Notes: generated by a model from the letters alone, not told the origin. A stretch of DNA of 14,936 bases from Thermoflexales bacterium (GCA_017998555.1 JAGOCU010000024.1:1-14936); one strand, 5' to 3'. Counted from the stretch's first letter, positions 7,160 through 14,238 are shown. Program-made: numbers and translations.

Positions 7160-8209
7160 CTAGCCCCTGCCGAGGTCGACCCAGCGCCGCTCGGCCGACG
7201 ATGTCAGAATCCCGATGCAGGCCTCGACGCCGGCCCGCCCATCGGCGGCTTTGCCGACCAGGCTGGGCTTGCCCTCGATCAGATCAATGAATGCCGCGAT
7301 CTGATCGACGTAAGCCTGCATCCGAGCCATCCCAAACGCGGTGTTGGCCCCCTCGTGCCCAACGACCGGTTGCTTGCTCTCGGTCCGCCAGCCGTTCTGG
7401 TCCGCGATCTTCAGCTCGGTGTACGGATCCAGGTCCATCAACCCGTCGCTGCCCATGATTCGCCAGCGGAAGTCCTCGCCCGGGAAGGAGGGCGTCGGCA
7501 GGGCCCGGCTCGAGTAGAGCGTGCAGATCGCGCCGTTGGACATCTCGAGCAGCGCCATCGTGGTGTCCTCGACCGCGATGTCCGGCAGAAAAGTGCGCGA
7601 AAAAGCGCTGATCGTCATCACCTCGGACCCGGTGAACCAGCGCAGCAGGTCGATCGTGTGCGGGGCGCTGTTCAGGATGTGCCCCAGGCTTGCCGGGTTG
7701 TTCCACCACTCCCAGTTGCCGCCAAAGCCGCCGGACTTGATCGAGCCGGCATAGGTCGGCATGGAAACCTGGATCGCCCGAACCTTGCCGATGGCGCCTT
7801 CCGCTATCCGCGCCTGCGCAGTCGCATTGTTGACCCGGAAGCGCTGGTGATAGCCCGTCGCCAGGACCTTCTTGTTGCGCGTGGCCGCATCGATCATCCG
7901 GTCGCAATCCGCGACCGAGGTGGCCAGCGGTTTTTCGACCAGGACATGCTTGCCCTCGGCCAGCCCGAGCACGGTCTCGTCCACATGCAGGTGATGCGGG
8001 GTTGTGATGACCACGGCATCAATGTCCGGTCGCCGCAGCAACGCCTCGACGCTCGCTTCGAGGGCGACCCCGCAACCCTCGGCCAGCCCGGGCGCGCGGC
8101 TGCCGCCCGCCACCGCGATCAGCGTGGCGTTGGGCAGTTTCTGCACGGCTTCGGCGTGCGTGCGCCCCATGAAACCCGACCCTACGATCCCAAACCGAAT
8201 CTTGCTCAT
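7160..8209 (-). CDS. Gfo/Idh/MocA-family NAD(P)-dependent oxidoreductase
   Basis: This is a 349-residue two-domain dehydrogenase. The N-terminal Rossmann fold begins at residue 4, with the nucleotide-binding loop GIVGSGFMGRTHA (GxGxxG at 10-15). The family lysine motif EKPLA is at 92-96 (K93), and the C-terminal substrate domain carries the catalytic histidine with nearby aspartate in SAPHTIDLLRW (H184, D187). Members oxidise or reduce sugars, inositols and related polyols; the substrate here is not determinable. ATG 8209 is well supported by AGGAGG eight bases upstream and by the start of the Rossmann fold; the frame runs on to 8335 but only inside the neighbouring gene. The acyltransferase stop lies 4 bases upstream, so the two are co-transcribed and probably translationally coupled. 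Confidence 0.92.
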   Translation of the reverse strand: MSKIRFGIVGSGFMGRTHAEAVQKLPNATLIAVAGGSRAPGLAEGCGVALEASVEALLRRPDIDAVVITTPHHLHVDETVLGLAEGKHVLVEKPLATSVADCDRMIDAATRNKKVLATGYHQRFRVNNATAQARIAEGAIGKVRAIQVSMPTYAGSIKSGGFGGNWEWWNNPASLGHILNSAPHTIDLLRWFTGSEVMTISAFSRTFLPDIAVEDTTMALLEMSNGAICTLYSSRALPTPSFPGEDFRWRIMGSDGLMDLDPYTELKIADQNGWRTESKQPVVGHEGANTAFGMARMQAYVDQIAAFIDLIEGKPSLVGKAADGRAGVEACIGILTSSAERRWVDLGRG

Positions 8210-8213
8210 GCTG

Positions 8214-9020
8214 TCATCCTCCTGTTGAGCGGGCCCCGAAGATCCGCGCTGCGGACCGGCGCACGCCATCCCACCACTCTTGAATGTCCGGTGTGCCGCG
8301 CAAGAGCACCGGATAGCGCGTGTCATCGCGCGCAAACAGATCGGCCGCCAGGCCGTCCATCTCCTCAGTCAGAGCCGCCTCCATCAGCGCGTTCAGGCCT
8401 TTGGCATTGGCGGCCAATGGATGATCCGGCGTGATCGAGATCGGCGCCGCGCAGCGCAGCCAGGCCTCGGGCTTCTGGTGGCCCAGGAACTCGAGCCGCA
8501 TCGCGAGGGGCAGCAGCACGCAGGCGCCTTTCGCGGAAACGATATCGGCGACGATCCGGCCCGCTCCGCCAAAGAAACCAAGCGGGCGCTGCTCAAACGG
8601 TCGAAACTCACCTTGCGGAAAGATGAATACGCCCGCCCGCTGCGTTGCAATTGCCCTTTTCACCGCGTGCCGGATGGCCTCCACCGCCGCTCGCGGATTC
8701 AGCCGATCAACACTGAACAGCCCCAGATGCCGGAAAAAGCCATAGTTGCGAACCGTGCGCTGCTCGGCCATCACGATCGGCTCGACCCGCAACAGGCGGG
8801 TGTTGAAGATGTCCCACAAATAGGCATCCCACCAGCTAACGTGATTTGAGAAAATCAGGATGACGGGCGGATCCGCCCGCGTTCCCAACTGCGTGAGATC
8901 GCCTTCGACCCGCAGACGAACGGCGTGAAAGGCGCGCTGGACGGCGCCTTGAATCAGCACCCGCCGGATCAGCCAGCGCATGACCGGCGTCACCAGCGGT
9001 GTGTTTATCTCGTCGATCAC
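8214..9020 (-). CDS. Lysophospholipid acyltransferase (PlsC-like) family protein
   Basis: This is a 268-residue protein of the glycerolipid acyltransferase fold, which moves acyl groups from CoA or ACP to a hydroxyl at the membrane. The catalytic block is NHVSWWD (59-65, H60 and D65), preceded by the strand PPVILIFS. The second conserved block, usually FPEGT, reads FPQGEFRP here (134-141); the Glu-to-Gln change makes the acceptor uncertain, and it may not be lysophosphatidic acid. The start is uncertain: the frame is open to 9086, but anything beyond 9036 would be encoded by the large palindrome at 9037-9097. GTG 9020 is the first start clear of it, and ATG 8981 is the alternative; neither has a good Shine-Dalgarno. 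It follows the RidA-like gene on the same strand and overlaps the oxidoreductase's ribosome-binding site. Confidence 0.83.
   Translation of the reverse strand: MIDEINTPLVTPVMRWLIRRVLIQGAVQRAFHAVRLRVEGDLTQLGTRADPPVILIFSNHVSWWDAYLWDIFNTRLLRVEPIVMAEQRTVRNYGFFRHLGLFSVDRLNPRAAVEAIRHAVKRAIATQRAGVFIFPQGEFRPFEQRPLGFFGGAGRIVADIVSAKGACVLLPLAMRLEFLGHQKPEAWLRCAAPISITPDHPLAANAKGLNALMEAALTEEMDGLAADLFARDDTRYPVLLRGTPDIQEWWDGVRRSAARIFGARSTGG
8218..8223 (-). promoter_or_regulatory. Shine-Dalgarno AGGAGG of the oxidoreductase gene
   Basis: AGGAGG lies eight bases before ATG 8209 and inside the last codons of the acyltransferase gene, whose stop is within the spacer. This fixes the oxidoreductase start and points to translational coupling. 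Confidence 0.8.
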
Positions 9021-9036
9021 GCGTTTTGCGCTGCCG

Positions 9037-9097
9037 GGATTGTTTTCGTGAGCGATATATCCGGCTTCGCCGGACATTTCGCTCACGAAAACAATCC
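9037..9097. repeat. Near-perfect inverted repeat, 29-bp arms (palindrome P5)
   Basis: Arms 9037-9065 and 9069-9097 pair at 27 of 29 positions around a TTC loop. The two mismatches are near the centre, beside AGCGATATATCC. It fills most of the gap between the RidA-like gene and the acyltransferase gene, which run the same way, so their message would contain a long hairpin between them. Confidence 0.9.
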
Positions 9098-9109
9098 GAG
9101 GCCGGCGTG

Positions 9110-9580
9110 CTATGCGATTTCGAGAATGGCCTCGATCTCGACGGCGCAGCCCGCGGGGAGTTGGGCCATTCCCACCGCCGAACGGGCATGCCGCCCAGCC
9201 TCGCCAAACACGTCGACGATGAGCTGCGAAGCTGCGTTCATGACCAGGGGCTGATCGACGAAGGTGTCGGCGCTGTTGACCATGCCCAGCAGTTTGACCA
9301 CCCGTTTCACCCGGTCAAGGTCGCCGATTGCGTATTTGATCCCGGACAGCAGCTCGATCACCGCCCAGCGGGCAGCCTCCTGGCCCTGAGATACGTCCAT
9401 ATCGCGCCCGAGTTTGCCGGCGATGACTTTGCCGTCCTTGCGCGAGATGTGTCCCGAGGTGTAGAGCAGATTCCCAGTCTGCACGGCCGGCGCAAAGAGC
9501 GATGGCGGGCGCGGCCCCTGGGGCAGGGTGATTCCGAGCGTGACGAGTCGTTGCGAGATGATGCCTTGATCTGTTGACAT
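9110..9580 (-). CDS. RidA-family protein (YjgF/YER057c/UK114-like)
   Basis: This 156-residue protein belongs to the longer RidA-like subgroup (about 150 residues, against about 128 in E. coli RidA). RidA proteins hydrolyse reactive enamine/imine intermediates made by PLP enzymes. Visible signatures are the opening helix SQRLVTLGITLP, the strand GNLLYTSGHI (36-45), GQEAARWAVIELLSGIK (66-82), GDLDRVKRVVKLLGMVNSADTF, and the end block GRHARSAVGMAQLPAGCAVEIEAI. The arginine of that block (R133) aligns with the carboxylate-binding R105 of E. coli RidA, so deaminase activity is plausible. ATG 9580 is chosen because GGAGG lies five bases upstream; the frame runs on to 9685 without protein character. 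It is first in a same-strand set with the acyltransferase and oxidoreductase, 89 bases apart across a palindrome. Its physiological partner enzyme is not evident. Confidence 0.9.
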   Translation of the reverse strand: MSTDQGIISQRLVTLGITLPQGPRPPSLFAPAVQTGNLLYTSGHISRKDGKVIAGKLGRDMDVSQGQEAARWAVIELLSGIKYAIGDLDRVKRVVKLLGMVNSADTFVDQPLVMNAASQLIVDVFGEAGRHARSAVGMAQLPAGCAVEIEAILEIA

Positions 9581-9585
9581 GTATT

Positions 9586-9590
9586 CCTCC
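9586..9590 (-). promoter_or_regulatory. Shine-Dalgarno GGAGG of the RidA-like gene
   Basis: GGAGG with a five-base spacer to ATG 9580. It decides the start codon among the in-frame candidates up to 9685. Confidence 0.75.
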
Positions 9591-9650
9591 GGGGGCGATT
9601 GTGACACGAAAGCGCTCTGGATGTGGCTCCGGTGTTTCTGAATTGACATG

Positions 9651-9669
9651 CCCCGCGCGAAGCGCGGGG
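9651..9669. repeat. Short hairpin with the CCCCGCGC core (P6)
   Basis: CCCCGCGC, loop GAA, GCGCGGGG: eight perfect pairs. It is the bare core of the palindromes at 5304-5372 and 14158-14208 without their long arms. It lies 35 bases past the TerC stop; no T-run follows on the minus strand, so a terminator role is possible but not typical. Confidence 0.75.
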
Positions 9670-9703
9670 ATTGTGAGTTCACCACGCATCTTCAGGATGA
9701 CGT

Positions 9704-10741
9704 CTAGTCCGCGCCGCTCGGCTCCAGAGCGTGCTCGGCCGCCTTGATGTGGGTGTGCTCGCCCGGGTGGCGGCGGTTGTAGACGATCGAGGCCACCACG
9801 CCAAACACCAGCACTGCCAGCACAATCGCCAGTGAAGCCACAACAAGGAAATACTCCGGGTCGCCGACTTTCATCACCTCGTGGAGGAAAGTGTGAATCG
9901 GGTCGTGAAAGAGCTTCTCAATCACCATCTTGAGACCGATGAAGGTCAGGATGAAGGCCAGGGCCGGTTTGAGATAGCGGAACTGGGTCATGGCGGCGGC
10001 CAGCAGGAAATACAACGCCCGCAGCCCGAGGATCGCCATGATGTTCGAGGTGAAGATGATGAACGGCTCTTTGGTCACCGCGATGACCGCCGGGATGGAA
10101 TCAACGGCGAATACCAGGTCCGTCGTTTCAACCACAATCAGGACCAGGACCAGCGGCGTAAAGAGCAGTCTGCCGGCATGGCGGACCAGGAACTTCTCCT
10201 CATGGTAGTCGGAGGAGAGCGGCAGCACCCGCTGGGCCAGGCGCAGGATTGGGTTGTTGCCGACTTCCGGCTCCTCATCATCTGATTGACGGGAGAGCTT
10301 GATCCCGGTGTAGATCAGGAACGCGCCGAAAATGTAGATGATCCACTCGAACTGATGCAGCAGCGACGCGCCGACGACGATCAGCACGCCGCGCATGATG
10401 ATGGCGCCCAGAATGCCCCAGAACAGCACGCGATGGTGATACTGCGGCGGGACGCGAAAAAAGCTGAAGATGACCACAAAGACGAACAGGTTGTCAACGC
10501 TCAGCGCCTTTTCCAGCACCCAGCCCGTGAAATACTCGATGCCCTGGCGCGGGCCGATGGCCGCCCACACCAGCACCCCAAACGCCAGCGCGATGCTGAT
10601 CCACACTGCGCTCAGCGCAGCCGATTCGCGAAGCGAGGGCGCATGCGCCTTGCGGTTGAGGATGCCGAGATCGAGCGCGAGCAGGAAGGCGACAAACACG
10701 AGGAAAGCGCCCCAGTAAACAGGGTTTGAGTTGAAGTCCAT
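9704..10741 (-). CDS. TerC/Alx-family integral membrane protein
   Basis: This 345-residue polytopic membrane protein belongs to the TerC family, which includes Alx. Several members have been linked to manganese export or to metal loading of secreted proteins, and others to tellurium resistance. The two conserved acidic membrane motifs are present: LEKALSVDNLFVF (76-88, with E77 and D83) and VVETTDLVFAVDSIPAV (203-219, with E205, D208, D213). About nine membrane segments are visible, with a charged cytoplasmic loop at about 151-185 (RQSDDEEPEV). ATG 10741 begins directly before the first membrane segment; the frame to 10840 is not used. No Shine-Dalgarno was found. The M23 peptidase gene ends 37 bases upstream on the same strand, leaving no room for the manganese riboswitch that often precedes such genes. 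Confidence 0.9.
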   Translation of the reverse strand: MDFNSNPVYWGAFLVFVAFLLALDLGILNRKAHAPSLRESAALSAVWISIALAFGVLVWAAIGPRQGIEYFTGWVLEKALSVDNLFVFVVIFSFFRVPPQYHHRVLFWGILGAIIMRGVLIVVGASLLHQFEWIIYIFGAFLIYTGIKLSRQSDDEEPEVGNNPILRLAQRVLPLSSDYHEEKFLVRHAGRLLFTPLVLVLIVVETTDLVFAVDSIPAVIAVTKEPFIIFTSNIMAILGLRALYFLLAAAMTQFRYLKPALAFILTFIGLKMVIEKLFHDPIHTFLHEVMKVGDPEYFLVVASLAIVLAVLVFGVVASIVYNRRHPGEHTHIKAAEHALEPSGAD

Positions 10742-10746
10742 AGTTG

Positions 10747-10756
10747 CGTACGTACG
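10747..10756. repeat. 10-bp perfect palindrome CGTACGTACG upstream of the TerC gene
   Basis: CGTACGTACG lies 5 bases before the TerC-family start codon, between it and a -10-like TAAAAT. It could be an operator, but a palindrome this short could also be chance. Confidence 0.3.
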
Positions 10757-10775
10757 AGAAAAGCGCGAAATCGGG

Positions 10776-10781
10776 ATTTTA
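10776..10781 (-). promoter_or_regulatory. Candidate -10 element of the TerC-family gene (TAAAAT)
   Basis: Minus-strand TAAAAT overlaps the stop codon of the upstream peptidase gene and ends 34 bases before ATG 10741. It could let the TerC-family gene be transcribed on its own as well as by read-through. No -35 is clear. Confidence 0.3.
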
Positions 10782-12188
10782 TCGAATGCCGTTGAGGTCC
10801 GGGTTGCGGCTCTCAGCCGCTTCGCGCACGACTGGCCCATTCACGGCGAAGCCGTCATATTCGGCGTCGTCCTCGGAGAACGTCCAGTCGCCAAGGGTGT
10901 ACGGGATGGCGCTGGTCGCGGAGAGCCATTCTCCGTTCAGCTTGCGCCCGATGTGCAGGTGCGCGGCGATCGACAAACCGCCCTCGCAGGACGGATGCCC
11001 GATCCGGTCCCCGGCCCGCACCCGCGCGCCGGTCTCGACGCGATCCTGGAAGTACATGTGCATGTAGAAGACTGACCAGCCGATGCGCTCATCTCCGCTC
11101 GGATGCAGCGCCAGCCCGACTTCGCCGTTGCGGCTGCGCGCGATCGTCCCGTCTGCCGCGGCCAGCGCCCATTCCGGGAGCGCCCGGCAGCCAGAGACGC
11201 TGTTGGTTGTGAAATCGACCGCCCCCCATGGCCCGCCAACGCCCCATGGGCTGTGCGGTCCACCCGTCAGGAGCCAGGTCTCGTCCTCGGCCCAGGGCAG
11301 GCGCAGGCGGGGCTGACGCGAGCCGGCCGGCACCGGCGCGCCGGTGTCGTACTGAGCTGGATCGCCAAACAGGCGGCGATAAGTGGCCAGGAATCCATTC
11401 GGCGCCATCGCGGCTTCCCAGCTCTTCGGACCGGCCACCGCGGCGATGAAGTTCATCAGCCCGGCCGTCCCGGCGTTGATGCCCTGCGGCAGGCCGATGG
11501 ACCCGCCGGCATCCAGTGTCGCAAAGTCGCGCGTGCCGAGCCGCCAGCCGTAGTAGCCCTCGTTCAGGCGGGCGGCCGCCCAGGCCACCTGCAGATACAG
11601 GTTTGGCCGTTGCGCGTTGATTTCGCCAAAGGGGTAGGTGCGATTGTTGCCCGCCGGGGATGGGTTGTCGACCCAGCCGCCCTGCCATTCGAGCAAGGCC
11701 AGCAGCAGGCGCGGATTGACGCTGAACTGATACGCGACCGTGTCGATGATCTGTTCGCCGCTCAGGACCTTCTCGCGCACGTTCTCCGAGTAGCGTGTGA
11801 TGTAGCCGCGCCGGCCGGCCAGAAAGGCGGTCATATTGAAGGCCGCCGCCGCCGGTCCATTCACCAGTTCGCTGTCCGGGATCAGGCGCGTCACCGGCGC
11901 GACAGCGATTTTCTGCGGCGGGCGCGAGACCACCATGGCGTTGGATTGTTCGCGGATGGCGCGCCCCGGTGGCAGCGGGGTGGGCGCTGGTGTGGGCGTG
12001 AGCGTGGCGGTCGGTTTGGGGCGAATTGCCTCGAAGAATGACGGCGCCTCGGTTGGGGCAGCCGGCGCCAGCGCCGCAGGCGTGCCATCCGGCCTGGGCG
12101 TGACCGCCGCCGAGGTGCCCGTCGATACCGTAAGCAGGATCTCCGTCACCACCAGCACGATCAGGAGCAGCGGCGCCGCGCGTTTCAT
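10779..12188 (-). CDS. Secreted M23-family (LytM/LasA-like) metallopeptidase
   Basis: This is a 469-residue exported protein. A signal peptide or membrane anchor (MKRAAPLLLIVLVVTEILLTV) is followed by a Pro/Thr/Ala-rich linker (about 28-75). A middle domain (about 112-290) has a helix resembling lytic-transglycosylase folds (VNPRLLLALLEWQGGW), though no catalytic Glu context is secure. The C-terminal M23 domain (about 300-445) has the zinc ligands in GGPHSPWG-GAVDF (H312, D325) and AAHLHIG (H410, H412), plus H377 in FYMHM. M23 enzymes cut peptide cross-links of peptidoglycan or act as scaffolds; the intact ligands suggest an active enzyme. ATG 12188 is 19 bases past the recN stop, so the two may be co-transcribed, but a -10-like TAACAT in the gap suggests a separate start too. 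The TerC gene follows after 37 bases. Confidence 0.88.
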   Translation of the reverse strand: MKRAAPLLLIVLVVTEILLTVSTGTSAAVTPRPDGTPAALAPAAPTEAPSFFEAIRPKPTATLTPTPAPTPLPPGRAIREQSNAMVVSRPPQKIAVAPVTRLIPDSELVNGPAAAAFNMTAFLAGRRGYITRYSENVREKVLSGEQIIDTVAYQFSVNPRLLLALLEWQGGWVDNPSPAGNNRTYPFGEINAQRPNLYLQVAWAAARLNEGYYGWRLGTRDFATLDAGGSIGLPQGINAGTAGLMNFIAAVAGPKSWEAAMAPNGFLATYRRLFGDPAQYDTGAPVPAGSRQPRLRLPWAEDETWLLTGGPHSPWGVGGPWGAVDFTTNSVSGCRALPEWALAAADGTIARSRNGEVGLALHPSGDERIGWSVFYMHMYFQDRVETGARVRAGDRIGHPSCEGGLSIAAHLHIGRKLNGEWLSATSAIPYTLGDWTFSEDDAEYDGFAVNGPVVREAAESRNPDLNGIR

Positions 12189-12197
12189 GAAGGGGAT

Positions 12198-12203
12198 ATG
12201 TTA
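12198..12203 (-). promoter_or_regulatory. Candidate -10 element of the M23 peptidase gene (TAACAT)
   Basis: Minus-strand TAACAT lies within the 19-base gap after recN and ends nine bases before ATG 12188, the same spacing as at udp. No Shine-Dalgarno is within normal distance, so a leaderless internal message is possible. Confidence 0.35.
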
Positions 12204-12207
12204 CCTT

Positions 12208-13992
12208 TCATTCGCTCTTCATCACCCTTTCCGCTTCACGCAACAACTGCTCGGCCCCCTGCACGCCGGTCTTGCCGGTTGTCCCCAGCATCTGGGCGAT
12301 CTCCTCGACCCGTTCCTTGCGGCTGAGCGCGCGGACGCTTGTGGCAGTCCGGTTGTCGCGGGTGATCTTCTCCACCCGCAAATGGGCCGCCCCAAAAGCG
12401 GCCAGCTGCGGCAGATGGGTGACGCACAGCACCTGATGTCCGCGTGACAGGCCCCACAACTTCGTCCCCACCACCGTCCCGACCCGTCCGCCGATGCCCT
12501 GGTCGATCTCGTCAAAAATCAGGGTGGGTGTGCTGGCCGAGCGCGACAGCACCGTCTGGATGGCCAGCATCAGCCGGGCGGTCTCGCCCCCCGACGCCAC
12601 CTTGACCAGCGGCTTGAAACCCTCACCCAGATTGGGCGCGATCAGGAACTCGATCCTGTCGAGGCCGGTTGCGTCAAAACGGACCGGCCCGGCCAGCGGC
12701 GCGCCCGGCGCGGACCGCAGCGCCGAAAGACGCTCCATTTCGGCTGGTGGCAGGTCGAGCCCGCCCTCGCCGGTTTCGTAGCCAAAGCCCGCCGCAAAAC
12801 GCGCCCCACCCATCCGCAAATCCTGCAGCTCGGTCTCGACCTCGGCCGCGAGCCGCGCCGCCGCCTGCGCGCGCTTGCGCGAGAGCGCGAGGGCGAGGGT
12901 TGCCAATTCGGCGGCCTGCCCCCGCTCCTGCTGGCGCAGCGCGGCCAACCGCTCATCGCTGTTCTCGATCTGGGCGAGCTCCGCTTCGGCCTGCTCCGCA
13001 AAGGCCAGCACAACCGGCACCGACTCGCCATACTTGCGTTTGAGTTTCTTGAGCGACTCGAGCCGGGATTCGACCGTGCGCAGCCGCTGCGGGTTGAATT
13101 CGATGGCTTCGCGATAGTCGCGGATCGAGCGTGCCACATCCTCGATCACGGCGGTCGCGTCGTTGAGCTGGCGGCTGTAGTCTTCGAACTGCTTGTCGTA
13201 ACGGATCAATGCCGTCAGCGCCCGGGCGGCCTGGGCGATCTGGTCGAGGGCGGCCGGCGACTCGCGGGTGGACTCATACAGCGCGACATAGGCGGCGTCG
13301 GCATGTTCGGCCAGGGCCTCGGCGTTGGCCAGCCTCAGATGTTCCTCGGTCAGGGCCTCCTCTTCGTTCGGCTTGAGCCGGGCGGCCCGGATCTCCTCAA
13401 GCTGGAACTTGAGCATGTCGACCCGCCGGGCGCGCTCGCGGGCATGGGCGGTGATGTCGTCGATGTCCTTGCGCGTCTCGCGCAGCGCGGCGACTTTGTC
13501 GGCGACCGCTTTGCGCAGTTCCCAACCCCCGGCATAGGTGTCCAGCAAGTTCACGTGTTCGCGCACCCGCAGCAGCGACAAATGCTCGCTCTGGCCGTGG
13601 GCGTCGATGAGCAGCTCGCCGAGTTGGCGCAGGACCGATTGGCTGACCGCCCGGCCGTTGACCCGGCACAGCGCCCGGCCGTTTGACCGCACCTCGCGGG
13701 CAAGCACGATTTGCCGCGGGTCTTCGTTCTCGAGCCCGTTCTCGGCCAGCACCGCGTCGACCTGCGGGCTGCGTTGCTCGTCCAGGGTGAACACCCCCTC
13801 GATATGCGCGCGTTCGCATCCGGCCCGGACCTGGCCGGCCTCGGCCCGGTCGCCCAGCAACAGGCTGATGGCGTCGAGCAGGATGCTCTTGCCCGCCCCG
13901 GTCTCGCCCGTGATGGCGTTCAGGCCTGGCAGGAACTCGACGCTCAAGGCGTCGATGATGGCAAAGTCGCGCACACGCAGTTCGGTCAACAT
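12208..13992 (-). CDS. recN: DNA repair protein RecN
   Basis: This is a 594-residue SMC-like ATPase of double-strand-break repair (E. coli RecN is 553). The N-terminal half-ATPase has the Walker A motif ITGETGAGKSILLDA (P-loop 29-36). A long helical middle region (about 150-380) forms the coiled coil. The C-terminal half has the ABC signature VASGGETARLMLAI (SGGE 467-470), Walker B TLIFDEIDQGIGG (D494, E495), and the switch region VTHLPQLAA (about 524). All catalytic motifs are intact. ATG 13992 is chosen because MLTELRVRDFAIID is the standard RecN opening; the frame to 14118 reads through a palindrome. There is no Shine-Dalgarno, and a -10-like TAAGAT ends 20 bases upstream. The M23 peptidase and TerC genes follow closely on the same strand; no functional link among the three is evident. 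Confidence 0.96.
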   Translation of the reverse strand: MLTELRVRDFAIIDALSVEFLPGLNAITGETGAGKSILLDAISLLLGDRAEAGQVRAGCERAHIEGVFTLDEQRSPQVDAVLAENGLENEDPRQIVLAREVRSNGRALCRVNGRAVSQSVLRQLGELLIDAHGQSEHLSLLRVREHVNLLDTYAGGWELRKAVADKVAALRETRKDIDDITAHARERARRVDMLKFQLEEIRAARLKPNEEEALTEEHLRLANAEALAEHADAAYVALYESTRESPAALDQIAQAARALTALIRYDKQFEDYSRQLNDATAVIEDVARSIRDYREAIEFNPQRLRTVESRLESLKKLKRKYGESVPVVLAFAEQAEAELAQIENSDERLAALRQQERGQAAELATLALALSRKRAQAAARLAAEVETELQDLRMGGARFAAGFGYETGEGGLDLPPAEMERLSALRSAPGAPLAGPVRFDATGLDRIEFLIAPNLGEGFKPLVKVASGGETARLMLAIQTVLSRSASTPTLIFDEIDQGIGGRVGTVVGTKLWGLSRGHQVLCVTHLPQLAAFGAAHLRVEKITRDNRTATSVRALSRKERVEEIAQMLGTTGKTGVQGAEQLLREAERVMKSE

Positions 13993-14012
13993 GGTTTGGC
14001 GAAGATCGGCCA

Positions 14013-14018
14013 ATCTTA
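14013..14018 (-). promoter_or_regulatory. Candidate -10 element of recN (TAAGAT)
   Basis: Minus-strand TAAGAT, identical to the hexamer before udp, ends 20 bases before the recN ATG. The position 17 bases further upstream (TTCTAT) is a poor -35. I found no SOS-type operator here. Confidence 0.35.
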
Positions 14019-14051
14019 CCCCGGAAACGCGAAAAATAGAACGGATGTTCT

Positions 14052-14095
14052 GGCAAGACGGACGAGGGCGGTAATCCGCCCTCGTCCGTCTTGCC
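14052..14095. repeat. Perfect inverted repeat, 20-bp arms (palindrome P7)
   Basis: Arms 14052-14071 and 14076-14095 pair at all 20 positions around a TAAT loop. It lies in the divergent gap between recN and the YhcH-like gene and shares neither of the cores seen in the other palindromes. Confidence 0.93.
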
Positions 14096-14125
14096 CAATT
14101 ATCCCGACCGTGCCCCAAATCGCAC

Positions 14126-14144
14126 CTGACGGTTGGCTGACGGT
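14126..14144 (+). repeat. CTGACGGT direct repeat, one helical turn apart
   Basis: CTGACGGT occurs at 14126-14133 and 14137-14144, an 11-base period, in the divergent gap upstream of the YhcH-like gene. It could be a regulator site; two short copies are weak evidence. Confidence 0.3.
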
Positions 14145-14157
14145 GTCAAAGTAGCGA

Positions 14158-14208
14158 TTGGCGAGATCACCCTCCCCGCGCGAAGCGCGGGGAGGGTGAT
14201 CTCGCCAA
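14158..14208. repeat. Perfect inverted repeat, 24-bp arms (palindrome P8)
   Basis: Arms 14158-14181 and 14185-14208 pair at all 24 positions around a GAA loop. After a small bulge, TAGC (14152-14155) and GCTA (14210-14213) extend the pairing. The inner 22 bases of the arm match those of the 33-bp palindrome at 5304-5372 at 19 positions, and the three differences are matched on the other arm. Its right arm covers the expected -35 position of the YhcH-like gene. Confidence 0.94.
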
Positions 14209-14221
14209 AGCTATTGGCCTC

Positions 14222-14227
14222 TATACT
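14222..14227 (+). promoter_or_regulatory. Candidate -10 element of the YhcH-like gene (TATACT)
   Basis: TATACT, a good -10 match, ends 11 bases before ATG 14239, with no Shine-Dalgarno between. The -35 position falls in the arm of the palindrome and does not match the consensus. The string CTATACTGC recurs before the next gene. Confidence 0.5.
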
Positions 14228-14238
14228 GCTGCCACATC

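Noticed and set aside
7097..8434. A 445-codon open frame on the + strand
   Set aside because: It lies opposite the clear Gfo/Idh/MocA gene, starts in a palindrome, and its translation is Arg/His/Pro-rich without any family motif. It is a GC-driven antisense shadow.
10742..10778. Manganese (yybP-ykoY) riboswitch before the TerC-family gene
   Set aside because: Only 37 bases separate it from the upstream gene, too few for that riboswitch, and no matching structure is seen.
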